Under the pieces are notes generated by a model. That model worked only from the letters and a program-made list of their open reading frames with translations. It did not search any database and was not told the origin of the DNA. Of a DNA stretch of 64,000 nucleotides, positions 11,601 to 22,516 are shown one piece after another (positions within the stretch are counted from its first letter, which is position 1; each line of letters opens with the position of its first letter). Made by a program: the position numbers and the translations under genes. The DNA comes from Sequoia sempervirens (lineage: Eukaryota; Streptophyta; Pinopsida; Cupressales; Cupressaceae): positions 1 to 64,000 of the forward strand of contig VDFB02275595.1 of the NCBI GenBank assembly GCA_007258455.2, in the 5' to 3' direction.

Positions 11601-13605
11601 TGAAATAAGCCCCTTAATTTTTTCTTGATTTTCAATATCAATTACAATTGCAACACGCACCCGTTAAGGTTAGCTCCAAAACCAAAACGATGCGAAAGGT
11701 AACTCTAACCAAAAATGCGCCCTAAAACCACTGAAGGAAGAGGGACGAGCATATGGTCAGAGGATCCCTAGGATCTAAAAACTCAACAACTGAAATTGAT
11801 TTACAACTGAAAGTAAATGATAAGACTCAACGCCAAGAATGTGCACACAAGATCCTTTTGAAGGCGAGGTGCTAACATATGGCAGAGTACTTATTACAAA
11901 CTGAAATGAACTTAGGCGAATAACCAGCCATGAGAATTTCCACGCTACCACTTGAACAGTCGGGGGAAAACATTACAATGCAAAACTAATTCATCCGCTG
12001 CGGCGGGCATCCACTTGTGAGTGGGAATTCACCACTTTTCAGTGGGTACAAAGAGAGATTAACAAGTTATTTTTCCACACTGGCGGTAAACCATCCAGGG
12101 GTTACAATGTTTGAATACAATTTTACAAGTAATTGCAGCAATAACAATGGTTGAATTAGTACTACTAATTCTCAACCTTACAATCAAGAAATCTGCAAAT
12201 TACAAGTGTTACAATGATAGAGAACAATGCTAAGATGTAAAGAATGAATTATTTTCAATGTTTAACACTCAAATGATGAAGTAAAGGCCAAAAAAAGAAA
12301 ACTAATGCAATCTGATATAAAATCTGAGTTCTGGAAATTCTTATCAGCAAACAAAAAACACCATGAAAAGCTCATAACTCCATCAATATACCTCCAATCG
12401 AAGTGAAACGAAGTGCATTGATCATTTGGAGGATAGGCGCCCAAGACACAATGAAGAAACAGCTTCAAAACACCTTTTATTAATTGGCACGAATTCCAAA
12501 GCAAGTTGTTGGAGGAAGTACGGCCCTAGAGGAAGTACGGCCTATATAGAAAATCAAACACTTCACCATAAAATCTGATATTTTGCAGAAAGGGTCGTCC
12601 TTGGCATAGAATTGATAAGCATCAATACCCACAATGAGATTTAAATCATACAAAGACTTGCAAGTGAAAATCTACTTCAGCCATTTAATAACCAGAAAGT
12701 ACAAAACTGAAAATTATCACCAATTTCACCACGATAAAGCTCTATATGCTCTTCTGAATGAAGCACACTCCCAAATGACCATCTAGGGAACCATAGTTTT
12801 AGGCCCGAAGAATGGTGTAAATACTAAGCTCCCTCTTAGCCGGGTTCTGAAATCAATTCAGCAACATAACTTTACATTATTTTCCAAAGATAACCAGCTC
12901 TTCAAACAGCAGCAATATATAAGTTTCAATTGGCAAATGAAACACTTCAAATTCCAAAAAGTCGAATCACTTCAACTTCCAAGAGGGACGTCATCTTTAA
13001 GCATTTACTTTTTGAAATAATAAAACATTATTCAACTTTCCTTTTAGGCGTCCATTTCCAAATTGCAACAATAAAGCATTTATTTAAATCATTAAATGCT
13101 CAACATGACCCCTTAGTGACCCCTCTTTAAAACAACATGAAGTTATTAAACCTAGGCGTGGGGTACAACTGAAAAACATGAAATTGACTAAGTACTGAAA
13201 CTGAAACTGATAACCAAAACCAAAACCAAAACCAATGCCAATACTGAAACTGATGGATAGCAAGATGACTTGAGCTGAACTGTTGATGATGCCACTGCCA
13301 AAATTAGACTTGCTAAAAATAGTCAACTGCTATAAATAGTAAGTTCACATCAAAACAACAAAAAGCCAAACTGAACACTGAACTACAAAGGATTGAACTG
13401 CTGCTAGACAGATACTACCAAAAGATAGACTTGCTAAAAAATAGCAAACTGCTATAAATAGTAAGTCTGCATAACATCCTTTGAACACCAACTGAGCAGT
13501 ATCTGAAAGAGGAAACCCTAATTTTGCACAACTGAGTAGCCTACGGATTCTTGGAAATAGGTTAAATCCAAATGAAGAGCGTATGGCCAAAATGGGGACA
13601 TTATA
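11601..13605 (-). mobile_element. Solo LTR of the same Ty3/gypsy family, minus orientation
   Basis: Exact 5-bp duplications GATCA lie at 11596-11600 and 13606-13610. Between them a 2,005-base unit begins TG and ends ...GGGGACATTATA. Read on the minus strand it starts TATAATGTCCCC, the TGTAATGTCCCC terminus with one G-to-A change, and ends ...TTTCA. Its start matches the LTR at 470. Its 3' part (CACCCGTTAAGGTTAG near 11655) matches the 3' LTR near 60330. It sits inside the long reading frame 9580-14572, so it is younger than that element. Confidence 0.93.
12543..12549 (-). promoter_or_regulatory. Probable LTR TATA box
   Basis: The minus strand reads CTATATAGG about 1,060 bases from the LTR start. 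This matches the placement of TATATAA in the sister solo LTR (1514-1520). Confidence 0.4.
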
Positions 13606-14717
13606 GATCATGATAGAAACCGCTGCACCTCCAAAGTGTAAGAGTCTGAACGAGATATAAGTTCAAGACTTCAAAGTAATCAGAGTTAACCTTGGTAGAA
13701 GCACACGCCAAACAAAGGTTGATTTCCTACAGGTTGCAACGGATAGTGCAACGGATAGAATGATGAAAGACGGAGAAGACAAGGCAGCCCTCAAGGCTGA
13801 GATCCAACAGCTTCGTCAGTATATCTCAAACCTTGTGCATAGAACAGAAAACGTTACCGCTTCACTCCCACCAACGCTAGAGCCTTCAGCAGAGCAGAGT
13901 CAACTTAATCGCTTGGTTGTATACGGGAAGCGCTTGGTAGACTGCAAGGAGTTCATCACTCAAGGTTGTTTTGTACTAGCAGAGTTATATCAATTGCAAT
14001 ACAACACCCGTGAGCTCCGTCTACGCATCCAGGATGAGGAGCGAGACTTGGCGATTGACAAACCCAAAGATGAGATTACGATCTCTCACCTGAGGATGGC
14101 ATACGACTTAGTCACTGATGAAGAAGACAAAGAGGCTATTTATACTTGGAGGACACAGTTGATCTTCAAGGCGAAAATACAGGATACATTGACTTCAGAG
14201 TTGGCTGAGAGTAGAGAGCACGTCACTAGTGCACTCCGATACATGAGAATCTTTGTGTCTCGAGTTCCATGCCAGTATCAGCGTGAGGGTGGTGATTATG
14301 TTGAGCTTACTGATGTTCAATCAGAGTTGCAGACGCTCATCCATGGTATTTTCAGTGGGGATTCCGTTAGCTATAAGTTAGACCAACTTACAGTCATGTC
14401 AGCATTATTTGATGAGGCGATCAAGAGTAGAGGAGAACTTTAGAGCCAGATCACAAGCGGTGAGGAGATGCTGCGAAGACATAGTGTGCTATGACAGAGT
14501 ATCAGTGCTCCTGATAATGATGCAGTCAACAACCTCGTGGAGGGGTTACTTGCTCAAGATCACAGCCAGTAAACTCCATGTCCCACCTTTCAGGATAGAC
14601 ATCAGACACAGCAGTTAACTCAACACTTCTTTCTAAGTTAACTCGTTGTTCCACATCACATGCTATGTCTATTTCGGAAACATCTATGTACAGTTGGAGT
14701 TTTCATTTAGGGTTTTC

Positions 14718-14830
14718 GTTAACTGATGGTAGTTTTCCAGTTAACTTGCTTTCAATAAGGACGTGCATGCTTGCATATTGTCCATTTAGATTAAATGTTT
14801 CGGTTAACTGATGGTAGTTTTCCAGTTAAC
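14718..14830 (+). repeat. Two copies of an 8-bp dyad around a 12-base spacer
   Basis: GTTAACTG and its reverse complement CAGTTAAC flank the spacer ATGGTAGTTTTC at 14718-14745, and again at 14803-14830. The copies are identical over 28 bases and about 85 bases apart, upstream of the TATA box. They could be protein-binding dyads or hairpins. Confidence 0.8.
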
Positions 14831-14932
14831 TATATAGTTTCCTTTATTAGGGTTTAGCAATAAAATCTTGCATGCTTGCAAGGCTGTAGTTGACTCAAGG
14901 TGATTTTAGGGTTCCCTACACCTTTTGATGTC

Positions 14933-14940
14933 TATAAATA
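14933..14940 (+). promoter_or_regulatory. Probable TATA box
   Basis: TATAAATA in the context GATGTCTATAAATAAGAGC fits a plant TATA box. Transcription would start roughly 30 bases downstream, just before the TTGTGCC array. Confidence 0.5.
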
Positions 14941-14990
14941 AGAGCTTTTGCTCATTTGTAATTAACTTTTGCACGAGATAGTAATATATG

Positions 14991-15422
14991 TTGTGCCCTC
15001 CTTGCCTGTAATATTGTTGATTCTGTATCTGTTCACGAACTTTTATTATGATGATGAATTGTTGTGCCACCTTGCCTTCATGTTATTATTGTGATATGGG
15101 TTCATCTTAGTTAAATATAGTGGCTAGTTGATCGTTTATTGTATGCGTGTTTCACCTATGCAATTTGCTATCCTAGTTGGCTATCCTTTGTTTGTTTTAA
15201 TAAGCCTATTCAGATGAGTGAATCGTTGTGCCACCTTGCCCTCATGTTTCAAATTTGTACCTAAAACTTATCGTTCGATGTGTGTGTTAATAACACTTAT
15301 TCAGTCAAGCAAATTGTTGTGCCACCTTGCCTTCACGTTGTAAAGTTGTACCCAGTTTATCGTATATCTGTTGTGTTAATAAACTTCTTCCCAGCCGAGC
15401 AAATAGTTGTGCCACCTTGCCT
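14991..15422 (+). repeat. Array of TTGTGCCACCTTGCC motifs
   Basis: Five copies start at 14991 (variant CCCTCC), 15062, 15236, 15317 and 15407. Most are followed by TTCA or CTCA. Spacing is 71, 174, 81 and 90 bases, so the base period is about 80-90 with one slot of double length. The DNA between also recurs (GTTAATAA, TATCGT, TGTACC), so this is a diverged tandem repeat, located just downstream of the TATA box. Confidence 0.8.
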
Positions 15423-16735
15423 TCACGTTGTGAATCTGTACCTGAAGTTTATCGTATAAGAACGTTCCTGCTCCGTTTCCTCATGCTCTGTTTTCTTAAG
15501 GAGATTGGATAGATTAAAGCATTTAGTTTAGTTGTAGTTAGAGATCTGCGAAACCAGAAAATCCTTAGCTGCAACATTCGTGGTTTTTCTTAACCTTGTG
15601 ACTCTTCTAGTTGAGAACAAAAAGATAGGAGTTAGGTTACTTTACTTTTTTTCACGCATTTTTCAGCATATAAGGGAGCTTCCCCTCCTAATTTGAAGAG
15701 CACTCATTACGCAGTGTGCATAGCTGTCCGTACCAACTCGCACTCCAGAGGTGCTAATTGTTACGCCAACACAAGGGAGGGGAAATCTTAGAGTCAGTCA
15801 TTTGAGCCTACTTCCATCGCTTGAAGATTTATTTCAAAATAACTTTAGTTCATACCAGGCAAAGGTTGCAATGGGCAAGACAGTAATCCTTCTGAAAACA
15901 TCTCTCGAGGGCACAAGGTGCGGTCTGATTGTCTGAGCTACCACAACAATCCTTTGTCTTCACTTCTTAATGACATGACAGCCAAGAGGATCAACTTTGA
16001 GGCATGCGCTATCCATGAAGAAAATCAGGTTGGGTCAGCTTTGGATGGAGAGTTTGCATCAGCAACGAAGATTGAGAAGGATGAAGACACTAAACAACGG
16101 TACGACAGAAATTCTAACCTCCTGATTTGGAACAGCAGTCTATGGTTTTTGCATGGTCAACTAGTTCAGAACATGTCTGGGAAGAGGTTTAAGGTTCTAA
16201 GATCAGATAATGGAGGGGAGTTCACTTCCGGAGGATTTTTGTAATCTCTGTATTGAGGCAGGGATCAAGAGGGACTTCTATGTTCACCAAGATGGAGTCC
16301 TATGTCACGAGGAACTAAAGTGACTCACTGAGAAGAAGTGAAGGTGTCAGCTAAGTGGATTGCAGTGTTGCAAGGACAGGTGCTAAGTCTTTGGAAGGCC
16401 TCTTCAGCTACAGAGAGCGGAATTGCACAAGGCAGTCAACCTTATTTTGACATTGGTAGCACCGCAAACCTATTCAGAATAGGGTGATCTGGGATGAGGT
16501 CGAGGAGGACTAAGTCTTGGACTCTCACAAGTCAGTTAAAGGTGCTACTAGGAGTAGTGCCAGAAGTGTGTGTTGGAAACCGTTCCTCTAAGGCATGCAT
16601 TGCAAGCAATCTTGGACGAGGAGGTCAGGAGGTTGATGCGGGTACTTGGAGGTCCAGAGGGAGTCACAGCATCATCAAGATATTCTCCCTATGTCAAGAG
16701 AATGGACAGAATGTCGGTCTGATCTGTCATAGTGT

Positions 16736-16901
16736 ATATTTCTCTGAGATGGAGAAATATGAGGTGAAAGCCCTTGTAGTGTATATTTCTCTAAGACAGA
16801 GAAATACGAGGTGAAAGCCCTCGTAGTGTATATTTCTTTGAGACGGAGAAATATGAGGTGAAAGCCCTTGAAGTGTATATTTCTCTGAGACTGAGAAATA
16901 T
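16736..16901 (+). repeat. Four 47-bp tandem units, each an 8-9 bp hairpin
   Basis: Units start exactly 47 bases apart (16736, 16783, 16830, 16877). Each has ATATTTCTC (or CTT), a 7-base loop (TGAGATG, TAAGACA, TGAGACG, TGAGACT), then GAGAAATAT (or AC). The stem is 9 bp in the first, third (one T.G wobble) and fourth unit and 8 bp in the second. The linker is GAGGTGAAAGCCCTTGTAGT with small changes. They lie between the pol relic and the polypurine tract. Confidence 0.9.
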
Positions 16902-17037
16902 GAGGTGAAAGCCCTTGTACAGATCACATCTCTGAGACCGAACTGTGTTTTCCACAATTGGGTGTAGCCATTGTGGACGTCATGTTGAGAGAATCCATGA
17001 CCAAATATTTGAAAATACCTCCCTAGCTAAGAGGGAG

Positions 17038-17505
17038 TGTTAGTGTTTTTGTAGCTACGGGAGGTATTTCCCAAAGAACAATTTACTCAAGGCAAGTCGA
17101 CCTTTCAATTATAAAACAAATATTACATTTCCTAGGTCAGTTCAAGAGGAGAACTAGCCTAGTCTTGTATATAATGGAGATAGAGTCTCCACATTATTCA
17201 ATAAATTCATTCCATTCTCAATTCGATTTCCTTCAGCAGTAGATTCGCTTCAAGAAGAAGAGTTGATATTCTTTGTAACTAAGGAATTCACACTATCTTC
17301 AAGTGCTGGTCTATTGTATGATATTCGGCCTTTCTATGGCCTGATTCTAAGTGATACTTCTGCGCTATTATTTCTGATTTATAAGAGAATAATTTGCTGT
17401 TGGGTTTTTCCCTCCAGTAGGAGGGTTTTCCCGAGATAAAATCTTTGTGTTCACTGTTTTGTGTTTACTTTTCTGTTTTCTGTTAAATCTGATCCAAAAC
17501 TAACA
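17038..17505 (+). repeat. 3' LTR of the 15.9-17.5 kb element
   Basis: The LTR starts TGTTAGTG right after the purine tract and ends AAACTAACA, so TGTTAG/CTAACA are its inverted ends. Length is 468 bases, against 469 and 466 for the LTRs at 49493 and 52355. Near 17405-17440 a CCCTCC/GGAGGG hairpin lies between GGGTTTTT and TTTTCCC, a U5-type feature also found in the other copia LTRs here. Confidence 0.88.
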
Positions 17506-18307
17506 CAGAGAAATACCCAATGCGTAAAATCTGTCCAGAACTGTTTAAATATGTTCTTTTACTTTGGGTTCACTTGGTATGGTTAGTTCTCATAGAAATA
17601 TTATTACATTTATCTATTCAATTTGTGTATGCCAGTATGGCAATAAGCAATCTTCACCACATTATTTGTCAAGTCTATTTAACTTCAATAAAACATGCCT
17701 CAACATATCTCAAGAAACTAACATTATGAATCGTATGAACATAACTTTGGAATAAAACCAGTTACCAAACAAAGAATTTGAAACTTGTCCCTCAAATTCA
17801 AAAGGGAATAAAACTTAAACCTCAAGCAATATAATGGATGCCAAACATGTAGAGAAGCCCACTCAATAACCCTGCATTTAACCCTCTAATATGTATTAAA
17901 CTCAAATTTTGATTTATATATGATGGAAATCAGTAATATGTTCTACAAATTCAGTATACATGTGTGTTTTTGAAGAATATTTTAAAAAATCATGTAATGT
18001 TAAATATTCAATAAATTTGCTGAGTTATTGTTGAGTTTTTCCTCGAGCTTTTGGCAAGTCCCAACTTTTTAATAATTTTGGGTCTACCGAGCTACTGTTC
18101 AGTCCAAGTTTTTCAACTATCATATCCCCAATCAGACAATTCTAGCAAATGGATGATTTATCAAAAATTTGCAAGCTAAAACAATAATCAAATGACCAAT
18201 ATAGATGCCAAACCCTAGATGATAAGCAATAATGCAATATAGCAAACCCTTGTAAATCAAACTTACACTTCCAAACGGCAAATTTAAACCCTCATAATGC
18301 TGGTATA
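17506..18307. other. Unresolved AT-rich stretch
   Basis: No coding, repeat or transposon border could be supported between the copia-type LTR and the next LTR start at 18308. The small open frames have no recognisable motifs. Confidence 0.5.
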
Positions 18308-19020
18308 TGTAATGTCCCCTCCAAGTTAGACATCAGTCGTCAATGAGATTAGCCTATCATTCTGACCCTAGCAGGCTAATAAGTATGGATAGAGGGTCTT
18401 CTGAGGTTTGTATCTTCTCCAGAGATCAGTGGTTTCTAGTTTTGGCTTCCTTTTGATGTTCTCAGGGCTCTGTTTGTTATACTTACTATTTATAGTAAGT
18501 CAGGGGATGGTTGAGAGGGATCCTTACTATTTTTAGTAAGGCACTTGGTCGTGTGGATATCTTCAGAGTTCACCCCAGTTTCAGACGTTTTGATGAAATA
18601 CTAAATATTGAAGGAGATATTAAGGTTTAATGGCACAAATAATATTTAATTATTAAAAAGGTGATATTATAAAGTTATAACTTAACTTTATATCTTGAGG
18701 GTCAATTCATCATTAAAAGGGGGCCATATTATCTATTTAATTATGGGGCGCCAACTTCAAGAAATATTAAAAGATTTCCTAATTCTAAATGAAATAACAT
18801 TTTAATATGCTTTAAAATGTGCTTTTTGGAGGGAAATCGCACTTTTACATGAAATGCTTATTGTGAAATGCTTATAAATGCCCTCAAGAAGTCGATTTCA
18901 TGAAATCTAGAGCATTTTGTTATGATGAGATTTTCTGAGAAGAGGGAGCCAAGGGTTTCAATCTTCGAGCCATTAGAGAACGATACATTCTTCAATGTTG
19001 CAGCCATTTGAGGTGGTGAA
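18308..19020 (+). mobile_element. LTR of the TGTAATGTCCCC group (right end uncertain)
   Basis: It opens TGTAATGTCCCC at 18308, followed by a TAGCCTAT phrase like the other LTRs of the group. Two near-identical hairpins (18481-18500 and 18522-18541) follow. A TATAAAT box at 18873-18879 marks a probable R start. I found no matching target duplication (expected GTATA) and no CA end, so the right limit is approximate. It abuts the LINE 3' region. Confidence 0.65.
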
Positions 19021-19254
19021 ATATCCTATAGCATCTGCAAACGGCCGCTACCTCTACAACCCCCATTAACACCACCCTCGACACAGCTCGCTACCCAGAA
19101 GAGTTGCCATTTCAGACTGAAAGCCTTGATTTAAAGAGACCTAACCACCTACTCGGCTTTTGTGAAGGCTTGCAATTCCTTAGCAAGATAATCCATAGGA
19201 TATGGTGCGTGAGCATACAAAAGGCTTGCTTTGTTTACTACTAAGGCTACTAGC

Positions 19255-22200
19255 CTAGCACCATGGCCCTGCGATAAGAGAGGCAACTTGTTCCACACCA
19301 CCCCTCACGTACACTGGAATTGCAGACCAATCAACCTGAGTGAATCCCTGCAGTATGTTGTACATCACGGGTTGCGTCACACATTGCGATTGTTTTCCTC
19401 GAGCTGACGTTACACCAAGGGACCACATTGTTGGCACATTTGAACGGCTCTTGTTAATCTATACCTTCTTTGGAAAGTAGATCTGCCACCTTGTTTTCCT
19501 CCCTAAACACATGCCTTAAGTTGTAATCACCAATAGAATCCAGCATAGGCCCGATCATTTCAATCAATGTTTGAGTTTCCATCTTGGTGCCAAACGGGAA
19601 TTTGTTGCCCTTCTTATAACTTCTGAATCGCCTTCCATATCTACCATCCCCAAATTGTTATCAACGCAATATTTCACCCCTTTAAGCAGTCCAACAGCCT
19701 CCACTTCATTATTTGTTCCTTCAGAAAGTTTCATCAAAGCCACCCACACAAGTGCCCCTTCATCGTTTCTTATTACGAACCCGGCGCCTAAGGGACCTGG
19801 GTTCCCACGCGAGGCACCATCAAAGTTCATTTTAAGCCTACCACGTGGGGAAAGAGACGACTTGGCCCTAGATCTGTTCTTTTACCATTCATAAGATTGC
19901 CTTTCACAAGATTTATTTGTGAACAGGCCTTTAACATCTCCTGATCCCAAGACGAGAAAAATTTGAAGTGATTAGACCTTGCTTTCAAATTAAAGTGTTC
20001 GCTTATACCAACTTCTATTTTACTTATCACCCTGACCACTGAAGTTTCTTCCTCTCTGAAGATTCTTGCGTTCCTCTCCTTCCAGATATGCCATATGACC
20101 ATTGCTAGAGTTTCTTCCCAAAGGCCAGCCATTGCCGACCCTTTACCGAACTAGGGCCACGATTGAAAGAGATCAATTATGGAGTTTGGTAAAGCTACAC
20201 ACCAACCCAGCTTCCCCATAAAGAAAGACCAACAACCGTTTGCAAATTCGCACTCCAGCAACAAGTGTTTTGTTGTCTCAAGATTACTCTTGCATAACAC
20301 ACATCTAAAGGGCCCTACAAACCCCATATGATTTAGCCTGTCCCCCAAAAGAATCCTACCTTAAATTGCCAACCACGCGAAGTCACCCGCTTTTGGCAAA
20401 ACGAACTTCCCCCAGCAAAGGTTTTTCTGCCATCTTTCCTAATTTAATTCTCTATTCAACAGCTCATATCCAACTTTGACCGTGTAGTCCCCAGACTTGG
20501 CAACACACCAGCTTATGGAATCCAATTCCTAAGTAAAGAAGATCCTTCTATTCGCAAGCTCTGACACTAGAGTCGTCCTCAATTCCACGCTTAACATTGA
20601 AAAGTCCTTCCATATAAATTCTTTTCTGCCCCGTTTCATGTGAATGTCTATGAAATCTTGGACAGATTCCCCATAAGCCAAACTCGTAACGCAGATCGCT
20701 TCTTCCATTCCTGGCAACTTGTTGAGTGGTTCAAACCCATTCCATGAGTCGTGCCAGAACGAAGCCCTGTTGCCATCCTTAACCACCCAAGTAAGATGGT
20801 CAGTAATTAAAAATCTACTATCAATTATAAAATTCCATATTGCTGAACCCCTTCAAGGGTTTGCAATTGTCAAAATATGCTCTAGCGCCATGGAATCCAA
20901 GTACTTTGCCCTTAGAATCTTCAACCACAATGCTTCAGGGTTGGAAAAAATCCTCCATGCCAACATCACACCCAACGCAATGTTCTATTTCCTTAGGTCT
21001 TTGACGCCGAGCCCGCCCACTTCCTTAGGTTTTTTAACCACCTCCTAGTTGATGAGGGGGACACAGTGTACGTCTTGGGCCCCATCCCAAAGTAATTGCC
21101 TTTGAAGACCGGCCAACCGCTTTGCTACCTTGCAAGGAAGACCCAAGCAAGATAACATGTAAATAGGAATGGCCGCTAGCATAGCCTTAACCATTGTGAT
21201 TCTAACCGCCATTGTCAACTACCTCCCACGCCAACACCCGATCTTCTCTTTGCATTTCCTTATAGTTTCCCCCCATAGATCCGATTTTGATTGACCCGAA
21301 TATTTGGAAGGTAACTGGCCTTTATTGAGATTCAATATGCTTCTAATTTCATGTTGTCGTCGTTTCCCCACATTAAAGAAAAAAATATTGGATTCTGCAT
21401 TATTTACCACTTGACCTGCTTCCACCCTTAGAAGATCGATTGCTCCCCTTATTGTTTCAAGTTCTTCCACGGTTGTTGTCCCAAACATGATTGTGTCATC
21501 CGCGAACAATTGGTGGGAAGACTCGGTGCTGTTGTGGAGATCTCAACCCCTTCTAGACTTGACGACTGCTTAGCCAAGAGACATATCTGTTGAAGGCATC
21601 CGCCATGATTACAAACAGAAAAGGAGATATCGAATCACCTTGTCTAAGACCCCTTACACCACAAAAAAATCCACATGGGACCCCATTGATAAGAACTGAG
21701 TATCTTGGTGTAGAGATACAATAGTAGATCCATCTTAGCCATTTGCTTGCAAATCCCATTTTCTCCATGGTTTTTATTAAAAAACGCCATTGAACACGAT
21801 CATACGCTTTGCTTAGATCCAATTTAACTACCATACCACTTTTGTTGCTTTTTCTAGCAAATGAAGAGCCTCGTGAACAATTACAATGCCATCTGAAATG
21901 CATCTTCCAGGTACAAAGCCGCTTTGCTCCTTAGAAACTATTCTTGGTAGTATCTTCTTAAGCCTATTTTCCATGACCTTCGTGATTATCTTATATATTG
22001 AGTTGCATAAGGCTATTGGTCTATAATCCGGAAATTCATCACAGCGCTCCTTCGGTATCAAAGCAATGTTGGTATTATTTAGATCTTTTAGTAAATTGGT
22101 TTTTTTCCTGGCTTCCTCCACCATACCTGTAATCTCCTCGCCTAGGAAATCCCAACACGTCTGATAAAAAAGGGTGTTAAAACCGTCCAGCCTTGGAGCT

Positions 22201-22511
22201 TTTTCTAGTTTCATTTGAAAAGTGGCTACTTTCACCTCCTCCAGAGATACACGTGCACACAACATTTCATTGTCCTTTGTCGTTACAACACAATCCACCT
22301 TTTCAAGCAAACTCATGTTGATGCTTTCCACCAACCCATTGTTTCCTAGTAGCAACTGAAAATAATCTACACCGGCTTTTTGAATTTGGGGCTTCATCTT
22401 CTGCCATGTTACCTTATGAACCTTTTATCTATTGAATACTGTTCCAGCTATGACGCATTTTGGTGGTATTATGAAAAAACTTAGTGTTTAAATCGCGTTC
22501 CTCCAGCCACA
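19255..22511 (-). pseudogene. L1-type LINE, RT through RNase H, broken
   Basis: This part of a non-LTR retrotransposon ORF2 would copy its RNA at a nicked target. On the minus strand the order is: a pre-RT motif WLEERDLNTKFFH (near 22500-22460); RT with YRPIALCNSIYKIITK, SGFVPGRCISDGI, DLSKAYDRV and LRQGDSISPFLF (22397-21553); a catalytic FADD box at 21509-21495; a zinc-finger reverse-transcriptase region with WHDSWNG and CVLCKSNLETTKHLLLECEFA (20786-20151); and an RNase H of the NFDGASRGNPGP type (19830-19564). Plant L1 elements are known to carry such an RNase H. Several frameshifts and stops separate these blocks. The upstream part lies at 28203-28380, displaced by the copia insertion. The 3' tail was not identified; similarity fades before 19255. 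Confidence 0.9.
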
Positions 22512-22516
22512 ATTCT

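Larger units (their letters stand above)
9580..14572 (+). pseudogene. Unrecognised retroelement-like protein, about 990 codons, split by a solo LTR
   Basis: I do not recognise this protein. Starting at ATG 9580, one frame can be followed through 11600, then (after the solo LTR 11601-13605 and one GATCA copy) from 13611 to a TAA at 14570-14572. The LTR plus one duplication copy is 2,010 bases, a multiple of three, so the frame is kept. One frameshift is needed between about 10225 and 10260. Eight in-frame stops occur: TGA 9724, TAG 9931, TAG 10361, TAG 10490, TAG 10766, TAA 13658, TAG 14441 and TGA 14492. The N-terminal two thirds look globular (e.g. DIERCFGIPQ, GRPYHKPTMEDYWV). A Lys/Pro/Ser-rich stretch follows with possible nuclear-localisation runs (KPKQKK, GRKRRQQ, KKIKKQ). 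The C-terminus begins with a heptad-like region (KAALKAEIQQLRQYISNL). No RT, integrase or protease motif is present. A gag-like or accessory protein of a large non-autonomous retroelement is my best guess. Confidence 0.6.
14573..15730 (+). other. LTR-like 3' region of the unknown element (borders not found)
   Basis: After the stop at 14572 there is no further coding. A TATAAATA box at 14933-14940 is followed by a short-motif array (14991-15422). Two copies of a 28-bp dyad lie upstream (14718-14830). That layout resembles U3, R and U5 of an LTR, but I could not place TG...CA ends, a polypurine tract or a matching 5' copy. The right limit near 15730 is where similarity to other recognised elements soon begins. 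Confidence 0.4.
15895..17505 (+). mobile_element. Copia-derived non-autonomous LTR element, 5' truncated
   Basis: From about 15897 (ACATCTCTCGAGGGCACAAGG) this aligns, on the opposite strand, with the interior of the element at 49493-52820. Shared landmarks are GGTTGGGTCAGC, GATGAAGACACTAAACAACGG and a reading frame fragment VCVGNRSSKA. A copia integrase relic remains near 16170-16240 (SGKRFKVLRSDNGGEF). A purine tract AGCTAAGAGGGAG ends at 17037 and abuts the 3' LTR 17038-17505. No 5' LTR or primer-binding site is visible, so the left part is lost. Confidence 0.8.

Noticed and set aside
16494..16814. Open frame with VCVGNRSSKA as a protein gene
   Set aside because: It recurs at 50536-50766 only because the two elements are related; it runs into the hairpin repeats and has no known domain.
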